Origin: SMXL01 sp036985715
GTDB lineage: Bacteria > Bacteroidota > Rhodothermia > Rhodothermales > UBA10348
Length of the DNA: 53,323 nt
Assembly (NCBI GenBank): GCA_036985715.1
Contig: BTQE01000006.1
Span: 1 to 53,323, forward strand
Direction of reading: 5' to 3'
Below are positions 34,289-42,290 of the stretch, piece by piece; position 1 is the first letter of the stretch; each line of letters starts with the position of its first letter. Position numbers and translations under genes: made by a program. A model generated the notes under the pieces. That model worked only from the letters and a program-made list of their open reading frames with translations. It had not been told where the DNA came from and did no database searches.

Positions 34289-34513
34289 CTACTCTTCCTT
34301 TGAGCGCTCTTCCAGGATCGTAGCATCATCCACGTTAGCATCGAGGCCACTCTTAAAGGCCTGTTCAGCCTCACGCGCAATACCGGTCAAGGTCTCCACA
34401 ACGGAATCCATGACTGTTCCGAGCACTCGAAAAGTCGTCCCGGTTATAAAAATAGCCTTACCGACCAGGTTCAGGCGTTCAAAATCGACTTTTCGCTGAC
34501 TCTCACCTGACAT
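34289..34513 (-). CDS. small uncharacterised protein
   Basis: A 74-residue protein I do not recognise. The N terminus is basic (SGESQRKVDFERL), the middle is an uncharged, moderately hydrophobic helix (VGKAIFITGTTFRVLGTVMDSVV) and the end is acidic. GGAG lies about 9 nt before the ATG and overlaps the stop codon of the upstream small gene, whose end is 5 nt away. Translation of the two is thus probably coupled. The hydrophobic stretch is too mixed to be a clear membrane segment; peripheral membrane binding or oligomerisation is possible. It ends 28 nt from the lon stop. Real-gene status rests on the Shine-Dalgarno, close packing and sensible composition. Confidence 0.65.
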   Translation of the reverse strand: MSGESQRKVDFERLNLVGKAIFITGTTFRVLGTVMDSVVETLTGIAREAEQAFKSGLDANVDDATILEERSKEE

Positions 34514-34518
34514 CGCGT

Positions 34519-34857
34519 CTACTCCGACTTGCTTTTGGAAGAATCCTTGGATGCACCGCCCCTGGACTTGGTGCCCTTTGAGGACGACTTCTTGGCTTTT
34601 CCAGCCGTTGTGACCGTAGCTTTTGACTTTTTCTTCTTTTCCTTTGATTCGTCAGTCGACTCTGCTTCACCGTTTCCGTCCAAATTGATATCCTCAAACG
34701 CTCTGGAAACAGCGTCGCCAGCCCTGCGCACGGACTTGACAATCATGTTCACCATCGACTCAGCGATGAAGACTGCCTGCTCTTCAGCCCCCAAGTCGTC
34801 AAACGATTCCCGAGTTCGCGAATACTCTTTACTCTTTTCAAATTTTTCCGCACACAT
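34519..34857 (-). CDS. small protein with lysine/serine-rich histone-like tail
   Basis: A 112-residue protein of unknown function, read from the ATG at 34857. Residues 1-55 look helical (EEQAVFIAESMVNMIVKSVR, then RRAGDAVSRAFEDI). From about residue 65 to the end it is a Lys/Ser/Thr/Ala tail (KEKKKKSKATVTTAGKAKKS and similar), reminiscent of the basic tails of histone-H1-like or nucleic-acid-binding bacterial proteins. Whether it binds DNA, RNA or the membrane is unknown. AAGGA lies just before the ATG. An in-frame TTG at 34872 is an alternative start. It follows ppdK by 128 nt on the same strand and leads directly into the 74-residue gene. Confidence 0.68.
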   Translation of the reverse strand: MCAEKFEKSKEYSRTRESFDDLGAEEQAVFIAESMVNMIVKSVRRAGDAVSRAFEDINLDGNGEAESTDESKEKKKKSKATVTTAGKAKKSSSKGTKSRGGASKDSSKSKSE

Positions 34858-34985
34858 AATCCTTCTGGCCAATTGAGGCCCACTATTATTTTTTGAAATC
34901 TTTCATCATGGGGTAGACGGAGGTAAACCACCCAGGTTTCAGCCGCCGTATTAACAAAACTGTCTCGATCAAGGCCCCGAATCGC

Positions 34986-37643
34986 TCAGCTCTGCTGAAG
35001 TTTGGCCTGCGTTGAAGCGAGCCTCGCAATAGGAACACGATACGGAGAACAAGACACGTAGTTCATTCCGAGCTCGTAACAGAAATGTATCGAGGCAGGG
35101 TCTCCACCGTGCTCCCCACAGATTCCGATCTTTAAATCGGCTCTTCCCTCCCGACCCCGTTCAGTTCCAATCCGCACCAATTGACCCACGCCTTCGATAT
35201 CCAGTGACTGAAACGGATCATCCTTTAGGATTTTCTGCTCGACGTATTCCGGGAGAAACTTTCCAGCATCGTCTCGGCTGTACCCAAACGCCATCTGCGT
35301 AAGGTCATTCGTGCCGAATGAAAAGAAGGAAGCTTCGCGTGCGATTGTGTCGGCAACGAGCGCAGCTCTGGGAATTTCTATCATGGTGCCAATTAAGTAT
35401 TCAACGTTCGAGCCCTTCTCATTGAATACAGCGTTAGCCGTTTCTTCGATCACTTTCTTCTGGTGTACAAACTCTTCGACTGTACCTACGAGGGGCACCA
35501 TGATTTCGGGAAGTACGGTAGCGCCTTCCAGCGAAAGTTCGACAGCGGCTTCGACAATGGCTCGCGTCTGCATTTCCGTAATCTCCGGATACGTGATACC
35601 GAGGCGACACCCGCGGTGCCCCAGCATGGGGTTGAACTCAGCAAGGGATTTCACTTTGCCACGAATTACGTCGATGGAAACACCCATTTTTCTGGCCATC
35701 TCGTCCTGCTCTTCCTTTCCGTGTGGAAGGAACTCGTGAAGAGGAGGATCCAGAAGCCGGATTGTAACCGGAAAACCATCCATCGCGCGAAATATGCCCC
35801 TGAAATCTTCTTTTTGATAAGGAAGTAATTTATCCAGCGCAGCCCGGCGATCCTCTTCCGTTTCAGCCAGAATCATTTGACGCATGGAGTCAATGCGATC
35901 CCCCTCGAAGAACATGTGCTCCGTCCGGCACAGACCAATGCCTTCGGCCCCAAAATCAATCGCCCGCTTGGCGTCTTCGGGTGTATCGGCGTTGGCGCGG
36001 ACTTTCATATCACGAACTTCATCCACCCAGGTCATGAAGCTGGAGAACTCACCGGTCAACGTGGCTTCGACCAGCCTTTGGCTACCTTGAATAATTTCTC
36101 CTGTTGAGCCGTTAATCGAGATCCAATCACCTTCGTTGACTGTGTGCGTTCCATTCGTAAACGATGCCGTTCCATAGTCAATGGACAGTTCACCACATCC
36201 GGCAACACACGGTTTGCCCCATCCACGTGCAACCACAGCAGCGTGACTGGTCATCCCCCCTCTTGATGTCAGGATTCCCTGGGCAGCGTTCATTCCGCCA
36301 ACGTCCTCAGGACTGGTCTCGATACGAACGAGAATCACCTTTCGGCCTTCAGCAGCAGCTTCTTCCGCATGTTCAGCCGAGAAGACTACCTGACCGACGG
36401 CTGCGCCCGGTGACGCCGGTAAGCCCCGGGCGATCACATTTCCCTGATACGTGGTCGTATCTTCAAACTGTGGATGAAGCAGCTGATCAATGTGGGCAGG
36501 CTCAACCAGATCTCTGATGGCGATTTCTTTTTCTACAATTCCTTCCTCCACCATGTCTACTGCGATCTTTATCGCCGAAGCCCCGGTTCGTTTTCCATTT
36601 CGGGTTTGCAGTAGGTACAGCTTACCGTCCTGGACCGTAAACTCAATATCCTGCATGTTCTGGTAGTGATTTTCCAACCTTTTGGTGGTTTCCACGAGCT
36701 GGGAATACGCCTCCGGAAACTCAGATTCCATTTCAGAAATGTCTTCCGGCGTTCGGATTCCGGCAACAACGTCCTCTCCCTGTGCATTGACGAGAAATTC
36801 TCCGTACAACTTTCGTTCACCGGTGGACGGATTTCGGGTAAACAGGACACCGGTCCCGCTGTTTAGTCCCATATTTCCAAACACCATCGCCTGCACATTT
36901 ACCGCTGTTCCGATCAGATCTTGGATCTTGTTTATCTGACGATATTTTTGGGCTCGATCGCTCTGCCATGACTCGAAAACGGCGTTGATCGATAACCTGA
37001 GTTGTTCATACGGATCTTCTGGAAACATCCGTCCCGTATGCTCTCGGAAAATCGCTTTGTACTGATCCACCAGTTCTTTCAGATCTTCGTCCGTCAATTC
37101 AACATCCAGCAAAACCTTTTTGGCGACTTTGAGAGAATCCATGGCGTCTTCGAAATGACCATGACTTATGTCCATCACGACGTCACCAAACATGTCGATA
37201 AACCGACGATAGGCATCATAGGCAAATCGGAGATTCCCACTGCGTTCAGCCAGACCCTCGGCAACCGAGTCGTTAAGACCCAGATTCAGTACCGTGTCCA
37301 TCATTCCTGGCATCGACACAGCCGCTCCGCTTCTTACGGAGACGAGTAGCGGATTTGAGGCATCCCCCAATTGACTACCGGTCTCTTCTTCCAATTTTGC
37401 GACCCCTGCCCGAACCTGCTGTTCAAGCTCCGGCGGCCACTCACCGTCGTGTTCGCTATAGAAAGCACAACAGCTTGTCGTAATCGTAAATCCCGGTGGC
37501 ACCGGGAGGCCGATGGAGCTCATTTCAGCCAGATTGGCTCCCTTTCCTCCGAGAAGATCTTTCTGAGTCTTATCTCCGTCGGCCTCTCCACCGCCGAACT
37601 GAAAAACATATTTTTTTGCTGACACGTCAACCATCGTTTCCAT
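34986..37643 (-). CDS. ppdK: pyruvate, phosphate dikinase
   Basis: Interconverts pyruvate, ATP and phosphate with PEP, AMP and pyrophosphate; links glycolysis and gluconeogenesis. At 885 residues it has the usual length. The N-terminal nucleotide domain has LLGGKGANLAEMSSIGLPVP and SVRSGAAVSMPGMMDTVLNL. The swivelling phosphohistidine domain shows LTSRGGMTSHAAVVARGWG, with the catalytic His near residue 467. The C-terminal PEP-binding barrel has GLCRTEHMFF, MLGHRGCRLG, IGTMIEIPRAAL, SFGTNDLTQM and IGICGEHGGDP, whose Cys is the acid/base residue. No Shine-Dalgarno precedes the ATG at 37643, and METM gives a second ATG three codons on. With eno and sucC it makes up the central-carbon part of the window. 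Confidence 0.97.
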   Translation of the reverse strand: METMVDVSAKKYVFQFGGGEADGDKTQKDLLGGKGANLAEMSSIGLPVPPGFTITTSCCAFYSEHDGEWPPELEQQVRAGVAKLEEETGSQLGDASNPLLVSVRSGAAVSMPGMMDTVLNLGLNDSVAEGLAERSGNLRFAYDAYRRFIDMFGDVVMDISHGHFEDAMDSLKVAKKVLLDVELTDEDLKELVDQYKAIFREHTGRMFPEDPYEQLRLSINAVFESWQSDRAQKYRQINKIQDLIGTAVNVQAMVFGNMGLNSGTGVLFTRNPSTGERKLYGEFLVNAQGEDVVAGIRTPEDISEMESEFPEAYSQLVETTKRLENHYQNMQDIEFTVQDGKLYLLQTRNGKRTGASAIKIAVDMVEEGIVEKEIAIRDLVEPAHIDQLLHPQFEDTTTYQGNVIARGLPASPGAAVGQVVFSAEHAEEAAAEGRKVILVRIETSPEDVGGMNAAQGILTSRGGMTSHAAVVARGWGKPCVAGCGELSIDYGTASFTNGTHTVNEGDWISINGSTGEIIQGSQRLVEATLTGEFSSFMTWVDEVRDMKVRANADTPEDAKRAIDFGAEGIGLCRTEHMFFEGDRIDSMRQMILAETEEDRRAALDKLLPYQKEDFRGIFRAMDGFPVTIRLLDPPLHEFLPHGKEEQDEMARKMGVSIDVIRGKVKSLAEFNPMLGHRGCRLGITYPEITEMQTRAIVEAAVELSLEGATVLPEIMVPLVGTVEEFVHQKKVIEETANAVFNEKGSNVEYLIGTMIEIPRAALVADTIAREASFFSFGTNDLTQMAFGYSRDDAGKFLPEYVEQKILKDDPFQSLDIEGVGQLVRIGTERGREGRADLKIGICGEHGGDPASIHFCYELGMNYVSCSPYRVPIARLASTQAKLQQS

Positions 37644-37963
37644 AGGGTCGATTCTGGTTAGTTTTCTGACTGCCGATATTTTTTCTGCCAGGTCTTATTA
37701 TGACTTCCAATATGGAGCAACTCTCGCCTGAAACCACCGGGGGAATGCCATGTTGGGCTAAACAGGGCGAATATAAGGCCCGGCTGCCTCGCTAGTGGTA
37801 GGCACTGATCCAAGAAATCATTAAGTAATCGGCTGCTCTCGCCCGCTAAAGTGAACGACGAGAACGAGATAAGGAACGTCCGGTTCGACTGCGCGTGTGA
37901 GATCCCCGAAATCGTTCTTGCGAGTCGATCTTCAAAAACTTCAGAACCAGTCAGTCAACAAGT
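37644..37963. other. intergenic region between divergent ppdK and topA
   Basis: This 320-nt gap separates two divergently read genes and must hold both promoters. It contains no plausible open frame and no tRNA. A short GGGC/GCCC pairing occurs around 37766-37782 but is weak. The RNase P RNA signatures GAGGAAAGTC and ACAGAA are absent. The 120 nt before topA are purine-rich and unstructured by eye. Confidence 0.5.
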
Positions 37964-40537
37964 ATGAAGCGACTCGTCGTCGTAGAGTCACCGACCAAGG
38001 CCCGCACAATCAGCAGGTTTTTGCCTGATAACTATGTGGTTGAGGCGAGTATGGGTCACGTGCGCGACCTTCCCTCATCTGCCGCAGAAATCCCTGAGAA
38101 ATACAAAAAGGCTGCCTGGTCGCGCCTTGGGGTTGATGTCGAAAACGAATTCGAACCACTGTACGTCATTCCTTCGAACAAAAAGAAAGTCGTAAAGGAA
38201 TTAAAAAGCGCCCTCAAGGGTGCTGAAGCACTCTTTATCGCGACGGACGAAGATCGTGAGGGCGAATCAATCGGTTGGCATTTAGTACAAGTGCTCAAAC
38301 CCACTGTGCCGATCCACCGGATGGTCTTTCACGAAATTACGGAGAGCGCCATACAGGCCGCTCTCGAAAACACGCGAGAGGTCAATAAGAATCTCGTAGA
38401 GGCACAAGAAACCCGTCGAATCCTGGATCGATTGGTGGGATACTCGATTTCGCCACTCCTGTGGAAGAAAATTGCACCGAAGCTTTCGGCCGGACGAGTC
38501 CAGAGTGTGGCCGTTCGAATCCTTGTGCTTCGAGAGACGGAACGCATTCGATTTGTCCCCGCATCCTATTGGAGCGTGTTGGCTGAGCTCTCAGCGAACG
38601 ATAAGTTCTTTCAAGCTGTCATGACACACGTCGGTGATCTCAGGCTCGCAACCGGCCGGGATTTCGACGACAACACAGGGAAACTCAAAGAGGGACTCGA
38701 GGACGGCAAAGACTGTATCGTATTACAGGCGGACCGAGCAAGAGCTCTGGCTTCTTCGTTGAAGGGTGTCCAATGGAAAGTGATCGACGTAGACGAACGG
38801 AGCGTCAAACGATCGCCGTCGGCCCCGTTCATTACATCGACACTCCAACAGGAAGCAAGTAGAAAGCTTCGTTTGTCCGCTCGAGATACGATGAGGACAG
38901 CGCAGCGTCTGTACGAACAGGGATTCATCACCTACATGAGGACGGACTCAACCAACCTCTCTCGTGAAGCGATCAGTGCCAGCCGAAGCGCGATAGAATC
39001 CAGGTACGGAGCCGAATACTTGAGCCCGAGTCCACGCACCTTTACTAGCAAAGTGCGAAATGCTCAAGAGGCACACGAAGCGATTCGTCCGGCCGGATCC
39101 AGAATGAAATCGGTCGATGATCTCGGACTATCCGGCGACGAAGGAAATTTATATGAGCTGATCTGGAAACGAACGGTCGCCTCTCAGATGGCCGATGCGC
39201 GGGTTAAACTCGTCACGGCAAAAATTGGCGTCGGCGATGGCGATGATCTGGCCGTTTTCCGGGCTAATGGTCGAACCATAGAATTCCCCGGGTTCTTCAG
39301 AGCATATATCGAGGGCTCAGACGATCCCGAGGCAGCTCTTGAAGACAAGGATCAGCCGCTGCCAGCGCTGAGAGTCGGAGATTCGCCGTCCGCTGAGGCT
39401 CTGGAAGCGAAAGGCCACGAGACGAAACCACCGGTACGATTTACCGATGCGTCTCTCATCAAGATGCTAGAGAGCGAAGGAATCGGAAGGCCCAGTACGT
39501 ACGCGTCCATTATTGACACCATCGTTCAGCGCGGATATACCCAGCGGAATGGCAATCAGCTCATCCCGACTTTCACAGCATTTGCCACCAATAATCTCTT
39601 GGAGCAACAATTCCAGCGCCTTGTCGATCTTGGATTCACGGCCGAGATGGAACAGGACCTGGACAATATTGCGTCAGGAAGTATTGAACCGGTACCCTAT
39701 TTGAGAGATTTCTTTAATGGGGAAAACGGCCTCGAAGCCAGAGTTGAAAAGGGTCTGGACAAGATCGATGCAAAAGCTGTTTCCACGATCCAAGTTGAGT
39801 CCTGGAATCCTTACACCGTCCGGGTTGGGAAGTACGGGCCATATGTAGAAATCGAAATTGAAGGTGAACGTGTAGTGGCATCTATTCCAGAGAGTACCGC
39901 CCCGGGCGACGTAACGACTGAGTTATTGAAAGAGTTGATTGCAGACAAACAAAAAGATGACGTCGTGCTTGGGATTCATCCTGAAGCTGAGATGCCCGTT
40001 TTGATGAAAAAGGGGCCATTCGGATACTACATCCAACTCGGCGATAACGAAGATGAAGGAAAACCCAAGCGTATATCGGTCCCTAAAACGATGAACCCCG
40101 AGGCGGTCGATCTTGCGACGGCGGTCAAACTGTTGGAGCTTCCTCGGACCATCGCGAATCATCCTGAATCCGGGAAGGAAATCCTTGCCAATATTGGTCG
40201 GTACGGCCCGTACGTTCAGCACGGACCCACGTTTGCTTCATTGACCGCCGAAGACGACGTTCTGACCGTTGAGCTGGAGCGCGCTCTCGAACTCATAGCA
40301 AAGAAGGAAAGTCGGAACAAGCCGCTTCGCGTTCTGGGAGAGCATCCCGAATCTGGTGAGCAGGTGGATATATTCGATGGTCGGTACGGTCCGTATGTCA
40401 AGCACAAGCGTACCAATGCATCTATTCCAAAAGGGACGGCGCCCGAGTCAGTGACGATGGAACAGGCCCTGGAACTGCTTGCGAAGAAAGAATCCCGGAA
40501 AGGGAAAAAGAAGGGCGGCCGAAAGAGTAAATCGTAG
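37964..40537 (+). CDS. topA: DNA topoisomerase I
   Basis: Type IA topoisomerase that relaxes negative supercoils. The Toprim domain opens RLVVVESPTKARTISRFL and has the metal-site triad in ATDEDREGESIGWHL. The active-site Tyr lies near residue 324 in GFITYMRTDSTNLS. AHEAIRPAG and SEGIGRPSTYASII complete the core, which ends near residue 600. In place of Cys4 zinc fingers, the C terminus holds four repeats of the topoisomerase C-terminal type, each around G-(K/P/R)-(Y/F)-G-(P/Y)-Y: VRVGKYGPYVEIE, KKGPFGYYIQLG, IGRYGPYVQHG and FDGRYGPYVKHK. Last comes a lysine-rich tail, KKGGRKSKS. Length is 857. Zinc-free forms with these repeats are known in several phyla. Confidence 0.97.
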   Translation: MKRLVVVESPTKARTISRFLPDNYVVEASMGHVRDLPSSAAEIPEKYKKAAWSRLGVDVENEFEPLYVIPSNKKKVVKELKSALKGAEALFIATDEDREGESIGWHLVQVLKPTVPIHRMVFHEITESAIQAALENTREVNKNLVEAQETRRILDRLVGYSISPLLWKKIAPKLSAGRVQSVAVRILVLRETERIRFVPASYWSVLAELSANDKFFQAVMTHVGDLRLATGRDFDDNTGKLKEGLEDGKDCIVLQADRARALASSLKGVQWKVIDVDERSVKRSPSAPFITSTLQQEASRKLRLSARDTMRTAQRLYEQGFITYMRTDSTNLSREAISASRSAIESRYGAEYLSPSPRTFTSKVRNAQEAHEAIRPAGSRMKSVDDLGLSGDEGNLYELIWKRTVASQMADARVKLVTAKIGVGDGDDLAVFRANGRTIEFPGFFRAYIEGSDDPEAALEDKDQPLPALRVGDSPSAEALEAKGHETKPPVRFTDASLIKMLESEGIGRPSTYASIIDTIVQRGYTQRNGNQLIPTFTAFATNNLLEQQFQRLVDLGFTAEMEQDLDNIASGSIEPVPYLRDFFNGENGLEARVEKGLDKIDAKAVSTIQVESWNPYTVRVGKYGPYVEIEIEGERVVASIPESTAPGDVTTELLKELIADKQKDDVVLGIHPEAEMPVLMKKGPFGYYIQLGDNEDEGKPKRISVPKTMNPEAVDLATAVKLLELPRTIANHPESGKEILANIGRYGPYVQHGPTFASLTAEDDVLTVELERALELIAKKESRNKPLRVLGEHPESGEQVDIFDGRYGPYVKHKRTNASIPKGTAPESVTMEQALELLAKKESRKGKKKGGRKSKS

Positions 40538-40559
40538 TCGGTCGTTTCAGATAATCTCG

Positions 40560-41522
40560 TTAGCGTCCAACATCTTTTTCCCCTTGTCGAAGGGAAAACA
40601 GCATATTGAGATAACTTTCGTAGCGTTCAACCGATATTTCGCCAGATTCCACAGCCTCTTTGACCCGACAATCAGGTTCGTGGTCGTGAGTGCAATTAGG
40701 GAATTTGCATTCGTCGCTGAACGATTCGAACTCTATGAAATGGTGGGACAGCGTTTCGGGTTCAATATCGATTAGCCCGTATTCTCGCAGACCCGGAGTA
40801 TCTACCACGTACCCTCCGAACGAAAGCGGATAAAGAGCTGCGAACGTGGTCGTGTGGGTCCCTTTTTGTGTTCGCATACTGACTTCGCCAACGCGAAGTC
40901 CGAGCTCCGGTTCGATTTGATTTAAGAGCGACGATTTACCTACCCCGGACGGCCCGACTATGGCACTGGTCTTGTTTTTCAGTTCGGTCGCGAAAGTCTC
41001 AACTCCATCTCCAGTCGTCGCACTGGTGTGGATTACAGTGTAACCGATTCCGCTGTAGAGCTCGGACCAGAATGTAATTGCGTCGGCAAATTCCTCCTCT
41101 ATCAGGTCGCACTTGTTAATTACGACGCCAACCGGAATATGGTAGAGATCGGCCATCGCAATGAATCGATCAATAAAGCCTGGATTTATTTTCGGTAGAA
41201 GAACACTTTGAATGACCCAGGCAGCATCCACGTTTGCCACAATCACATGTTCTTTGCCCACTTTACGCCCGGCAGCACGTCTGGACACGCAATTGAATCG
41301 GTCTTCGATGGAGACAATCATCCCGGTGCCATCCGGTTGCATCTGTAGGGATACGCGGTCTCCGACTACGACCGGGGTCGTCTGATCAGCTCCCTCCAGC
41401 CGAAATTTTCCCCGCACGCGGCAGGACAACGTTTGGCCCGAAACATCCACATCGTACCAGCTACCCGTTGAACGAACAACGACTCCGGACTCAGGATGAT
41501 GTTTTGGGGGCAAATCGCTCAC
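40560..41522 (-). CDS. rsgA: ribosome small-subunit-dependent GTPase A
   Basis: Circularly permuted GTPase that checks late maturation of the 30S subunit, 320 residues. An N-terminal OB fold (VVRSTGSWYDVDVSGQTLSC) is followed by the permuted GTPase motifs: G4 VVINKCDLIEE first, then G5-like HTSATTGDG, G1 GPSGVGKSSLLNQI, G2 with TQKGTHTTT, and G3 VVDTPGLREYG. The C-terminal zinc-binding region reads CKFPNCTHDHEPDC near residue 275. The start codon is GTG at 41522, 12 nt after the preceding small-protein gene, with no obvious Shine-Dalgarno. It is the last gene of a minus-strand run gcdH, two small membrane proteins, rsgA. Its end lies 22 nt from the convergent topA stop. Confidence 0.96.
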   Translation of the reverse strand: MSDLPPKHHPESGVVVRSTGSWYDVDVSGQTLSCRVRGKFRLEGADQTTPVVVGDRVSLQMQPDGTGMIVSIEDRFNCVSRRAAGRKVGKEHVIVANVDAAWVIQSVLLPKINPGFIDRFIAMADLYHIPVGVVINKCDLIEEEFADAITFWSELYSGIGYTVIHTSATTGDGVETFATELKNKTSAIVGPSGVGKSSLLNQIEPELGLRVGEVSMRTQKGTHTTTFAALYPLSFGGYVVDTPGLREYGLIDIEPETLSHHFIEFESFSDECKFPNCTHDHEPDCRVKEAVESGEISVERYESYLNMLFSLRQGEKDVGR

Positions 41523-41534
41523 GGGCGATAAGAA

Positions 41535-41879
41535 TCAGCTGCTTTCTCGACTTTTTACGGGGACGGGATCAGAAGACTCTTGGAGCTGTTCGTCCTCCAG
41601 ATCATTCAGAAGGTCCTTGCGGGCTTCTTCGAGCTGTTGGGGCCTGTTGCGGGTCGCTATTTCGAACTCCAAATCCTCCACTTTTTTGGTGAGCGGGGCG
41701 GTTGCGTCTTCGACTGCTCGGCGCATCATTCTTTCGAGTTCACTCGTGGTCATACTCGACCCTTCTGACGTGCCCGATACTCCCCCCCGCGCTCTATAGT
41801 TCAGGGTCATCCGTATAATCGACAAGGTTGTCACAGCGGCAATTGAAACGATGATGATTGCCAGGATTTCTTCAGGCAT
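41535..41879 (-). CDS. small single-pass membrane protein, paralogue B
   Basis: A 114-residue protein with one N-terminal membrane segment at about residues 5-24 (ILAIIIVSIAAVTTLSIIRM), a short Gly/Ser linker, and a polar helix that probably coils (TSELERMMRRAVEDATAPL and KKVEDLEFEIATRN). The last 40 residues are acidic. The region from the Gly/Ser linker through the EDLE segment matches the next upstream gene (41925-42200), so the two arose by tandem duplication. Architecture recalls PspB-like stress proteins (membrane anchor plus cytoplasmic coil) but I do not see sequence similarity that would justify the name. It precedes rsgA by 12 nt. Confidence 0.75.
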   Translation of the reverse strand: MPEEILAIIIVSIAAVTTLSIIRMTLNYRARGGVSGTSEGSSMTTSELERMMRRAVEDATAPLTKKVEDLEFEIATRNRPQQLEEARKDLLNDLEDEQLQESSDPVPVKSRESS

Positions 41880-41924
41880 GATAGGTTCCAGTCCGTGATT
41901 TGATGTGGGTGTAGAATATACGTA

Positions 41925-42200
41925 CTAGTCGTGCGATTTCGTCTTTGCAAAATCGGCCTCAGGCTCCTCAAGCATCCGATGCTCTGACTGACCAAGAAGC
42001 TGCTCACGATCCTCCAGCTTGTCCATAAGAGGCTGGATTGCATCGTCCACGGCCTCCCTGATGAGTTCTTTTATTTCGCTCGTTCGAAGACTTCCGCTGG
42101 CGGACCCAGACATTAACTTGCTCCTCCTGAAGTCCAGGTTCATCTTTGCCAAGAGCAAAATGGACGAAAACACGATAAGAACGACAAGAACCGACTCCAT
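41925..42200 (-). CDS. small single-pass membrane protein, paralogue A
   Basis: A 91-residue protein: membrane segment at residues 2-20 (ESVLVVLIVFSSILLLAKM), a Gly/Ser linker (SGSASGS) and a helix TSEIKELIREAVDDAIQPL followed by DKLEDREQLL. It is the paralogue of the protein at 41535; TSE(L/I)..(M/L)(M/I)R.AV.DA..PL..K.ED is shared. I chose the ATG at 42200, with a GGTGA-like sequence about 8 nt upstream; a GTG at 42212 would add four residues. It lies 90 nt after gcdH and 45 nt before its paralogue on the same strand. Function is unknown; its position suggests membrane-anchored oligomers but nothing in the sequence shows a partner. Confidence 0.75.
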   Translation of the reverse strand: MESVLVVLIVFSSILLLAKMNLDFRRSKLMSGSASGSLRTSEIKELIREAVDDAIQPLMDKLEDREQLLGQSEHRMLEEPEADFAKTKSHD

Positions 42201-42290
42201 AATCTGATTCACCAGAAGAGGTCTCTTTTCTACAACCTACGCCAAAATAGTGGCTGTTGTTACGCAACCAACGGAGATGGAAATCCTCAA

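Noticed and set aside
34529..34876. A plus-strand frame of 115 codons opposite the small Lys-rich protein gene
   Set aside because: It is the antisense of a lysine-rich reading and yields an implausible Phe/Ser/Asp-rich sequence; the minus strand has the better ribosome binding site and fits the gene order.
37644..37963. A structured RNA such as RNase P or 6S RNA in the ppdK-topA gap
   Set aside because: The GAGGAAAGTC-type and ACAGAA-type signatures of RNase P are absent, and only short weak pairings are visible.
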